Below are positions 63,203-64,000 of a stretch of 64,000 bases of DNA, in pieces (positions within the stretch are counted from its first letter, which is position 1; each line of letters opens with the position of its first letter). Below the pieces are notes generated by a model, which was given only the letters and a program-made list of their open reading frames with translations, was not told the origin of the DNA and searched no databases. The stretch is taken from contig CAJFVJ010000001.1 in the NCBI GenBank assembly GCA_904420445.1, forward strand, positions 767,266 through 831,265, read 5' to 3'. The position numbers and the translations under genes are program-made. This DNA comes from Candidatus Adamsella avium. Lineage in GTDB: Bacteria > Cyanobacteriota > Vampirovibrionia > Gastranaerophilales > CAJFVJ01.

Positions 63203-64000
63203 AGTTTCTTTTGACGGAATGAAAAAAAATGGACGTTTGGGAACAAAGAAAGCCCAAGCACAAACATTCGGAAGTGTATCGACTATTATTTCCAAGGCCG
63301 GTGATGCTGTTGATAAATTTTCAAAAAGCTCTTCAGGCAAAAAGTTTTTGGATGTTGTTCAATTTGACAGTTTGAATATGTCTTTCCCTATATTGTTTAC
63401 GACAACTTACGGTTTTGTGCTTTTCCCCCGTATTATTCAGGCTCAAAAACGTGATAAAGCCAAAACTCAGGGAGCTAAGAATGTTGAGTTGAAGGATATT
63501 TTGAGAAGAGATATTCCTTCAATAGGTGCTGTGTTATTTTCTGTTCCTTTGTTGAATAAGACGATGGCAAAGATTTGTCAGGAAAAATCAGGATTAATTT
63601 TGTCAACAAATCCAAACAGAAAAAATCAGGGATTTTTGAAGAATGTTTTTGATACGATAAGACCTGAAAAAGGTGACAGGGTTTTGAATGCTTTTGATGC
63701 AAAACATCTTTACTCGGGGATTGATGATTATATTTCTGCGGGCAGACCGGCAACGGATTTCTTTAAAGTGCTGACAGATAACGGAGCAAACCTCGGCAAG
63801 ATGCTCAAAAACCTGAAAGAAGATGCTCCTGTTCTAGAGAATATGTATAAAGAAGCAGGCAAGTCAGGTTCTATTTTTGCGGCATCAAATGATGATATTC
63901 TGGATGTTGTAGGACGTGCATTCAAAGAAGATGCCCCAGAGGCGATGAAAAAAGGCGCCGAGTCTTTGAAGAAAGTTTTCGGGAATGCTGATAATATTTT
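63189..64000 (+). CDS. Unknown protein related in layout to its neighbour, runs off the right edge
   Basis: The ATG at 63189 follows AAAGGAG and overlaps the previous gene by 14 bp. The frame stays open to the end of the window (about 270 codons). The N-terminus (MQVNRVSFDGMKKNG) again has a short basic tail with a VSFDG motif. Hydrophobic segments lie near residues 67-85 (MSFPILFTTTYGFVLFP) and 112-122. No domain is recognised. Confidence 0.8.
   Translation, partial: MQVNRVSFDGMKKNGRLGTKKAQAQTFGSVSTIISKAGDAVDKFSKSSSGKKFLDVVQFDSLNMSFPILFTTTYGFVLFPRIIQAQKRDKAKTQGAKNVELKDILRRDIPSIGAVLFSVPLLNKTMAKICQEKSGLILSTNPNRKNQGFLKNVFDTIRPEKGDRVLNAFDAKHLYSGIDDYISAGRPATDFFKVLTDNGANLGKMLKNLKEDAPVLENMYKEAGKSGSIFAASNDDILDVVGRAFKEDAPEAMKKGAESLKKVFGNADNI

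Overview
The window looks like a chromosomal segment of a low-GC, flagellated, Gram-negative-type bacterium. An outer-membrane efflux channel, LPS-type glycosyltransferases, dTDP-rhamnose synthesis, a mur/ddl/ftsQ cell-wall cluster and three flagellin genes support this. The two uncharacterised proteins at the right edge have short lysine/glycine-rich N-termini that remind me of gut Melainabacteria (Gastranaerophilales, the non-photosynthetic relatives of Cyanobacteria). That placement is an inference from style and gene set and was not tested. Layout, left to right. (1) About 1-6990 is a Mu-like transposable element, read on the minus strand and cut by the left edge. It carries a DDE transposase, a MuB-like ATPase, a small HTH regulator, the start of a second transposase-like gene, and a cargo gene that joins a GHKL ATPase to a probable PD-(D/E)XK nuclease. 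Copies of a GCCC-AAATAA motif lie near its end, next to tRNA-Phe. (2) 7.2-15 kb holds a GH13-like glycosidase, a UbiA/MenA-type prenyltransferase, two small or unknown genes, and pheS-pheT. (3) 15.1-15.25 kb contains a strong sigma28-type promoter, a C-rich stretch and an intrinsic terminator with no plus-strand gene, so a short regulatory RNA is likely. (4) 15.25-20.3 kb is a surface-polysaccharide operon (rmlC-rmlB-rmlD-rmlA and two glycosyltransferases). (5) 20.3-28.2 kb holds membrane or secreted unknowns and a TetR-associated redox cluster (aldo/keto reductase, two flavodoxin-like reductases, carboxymuconolactone-decarboxylase-like protein, dienelactone-hydrolase-like protein, acetyltransferase). 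(6) 28.3-34.9 kb is a TetR-controlled tripartite ABC-2 efflux operon of the YbhGFSR kind with its own TolC-like channel. (7) 36.4-44.6 kb is a flagellin locus. It has a giant flagellin whose variable domain is replaced by about 36 GLUG-type repeats and which is split by a frameshift, plus two normal-size flagellins. (8) 44.8-64 kb is mostly housekeeping: an amino-acid racemase, rsmE, cca, nagZ-like, tadA and a two-component system, def-fmt, a class I fumarase, murC-murB-ddl-ftsQ, and the unknown pair at the edge. How it fits together: sigma28-type (FliA) promoter sequences are seen at four places: before the short RNA, before a 56-aa protein, before the minus-strand flagellin, and inside the 3' end of the giant flagellin just upstream of the second flagellin. 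This suggests one flagellar regulon that includes a small RNA and a small protein of unknown function. The most unusual content is the GLUG-flagellin, the sigma28 small RNA, and the nuclease-ATPase cargo of the Mu-like element.
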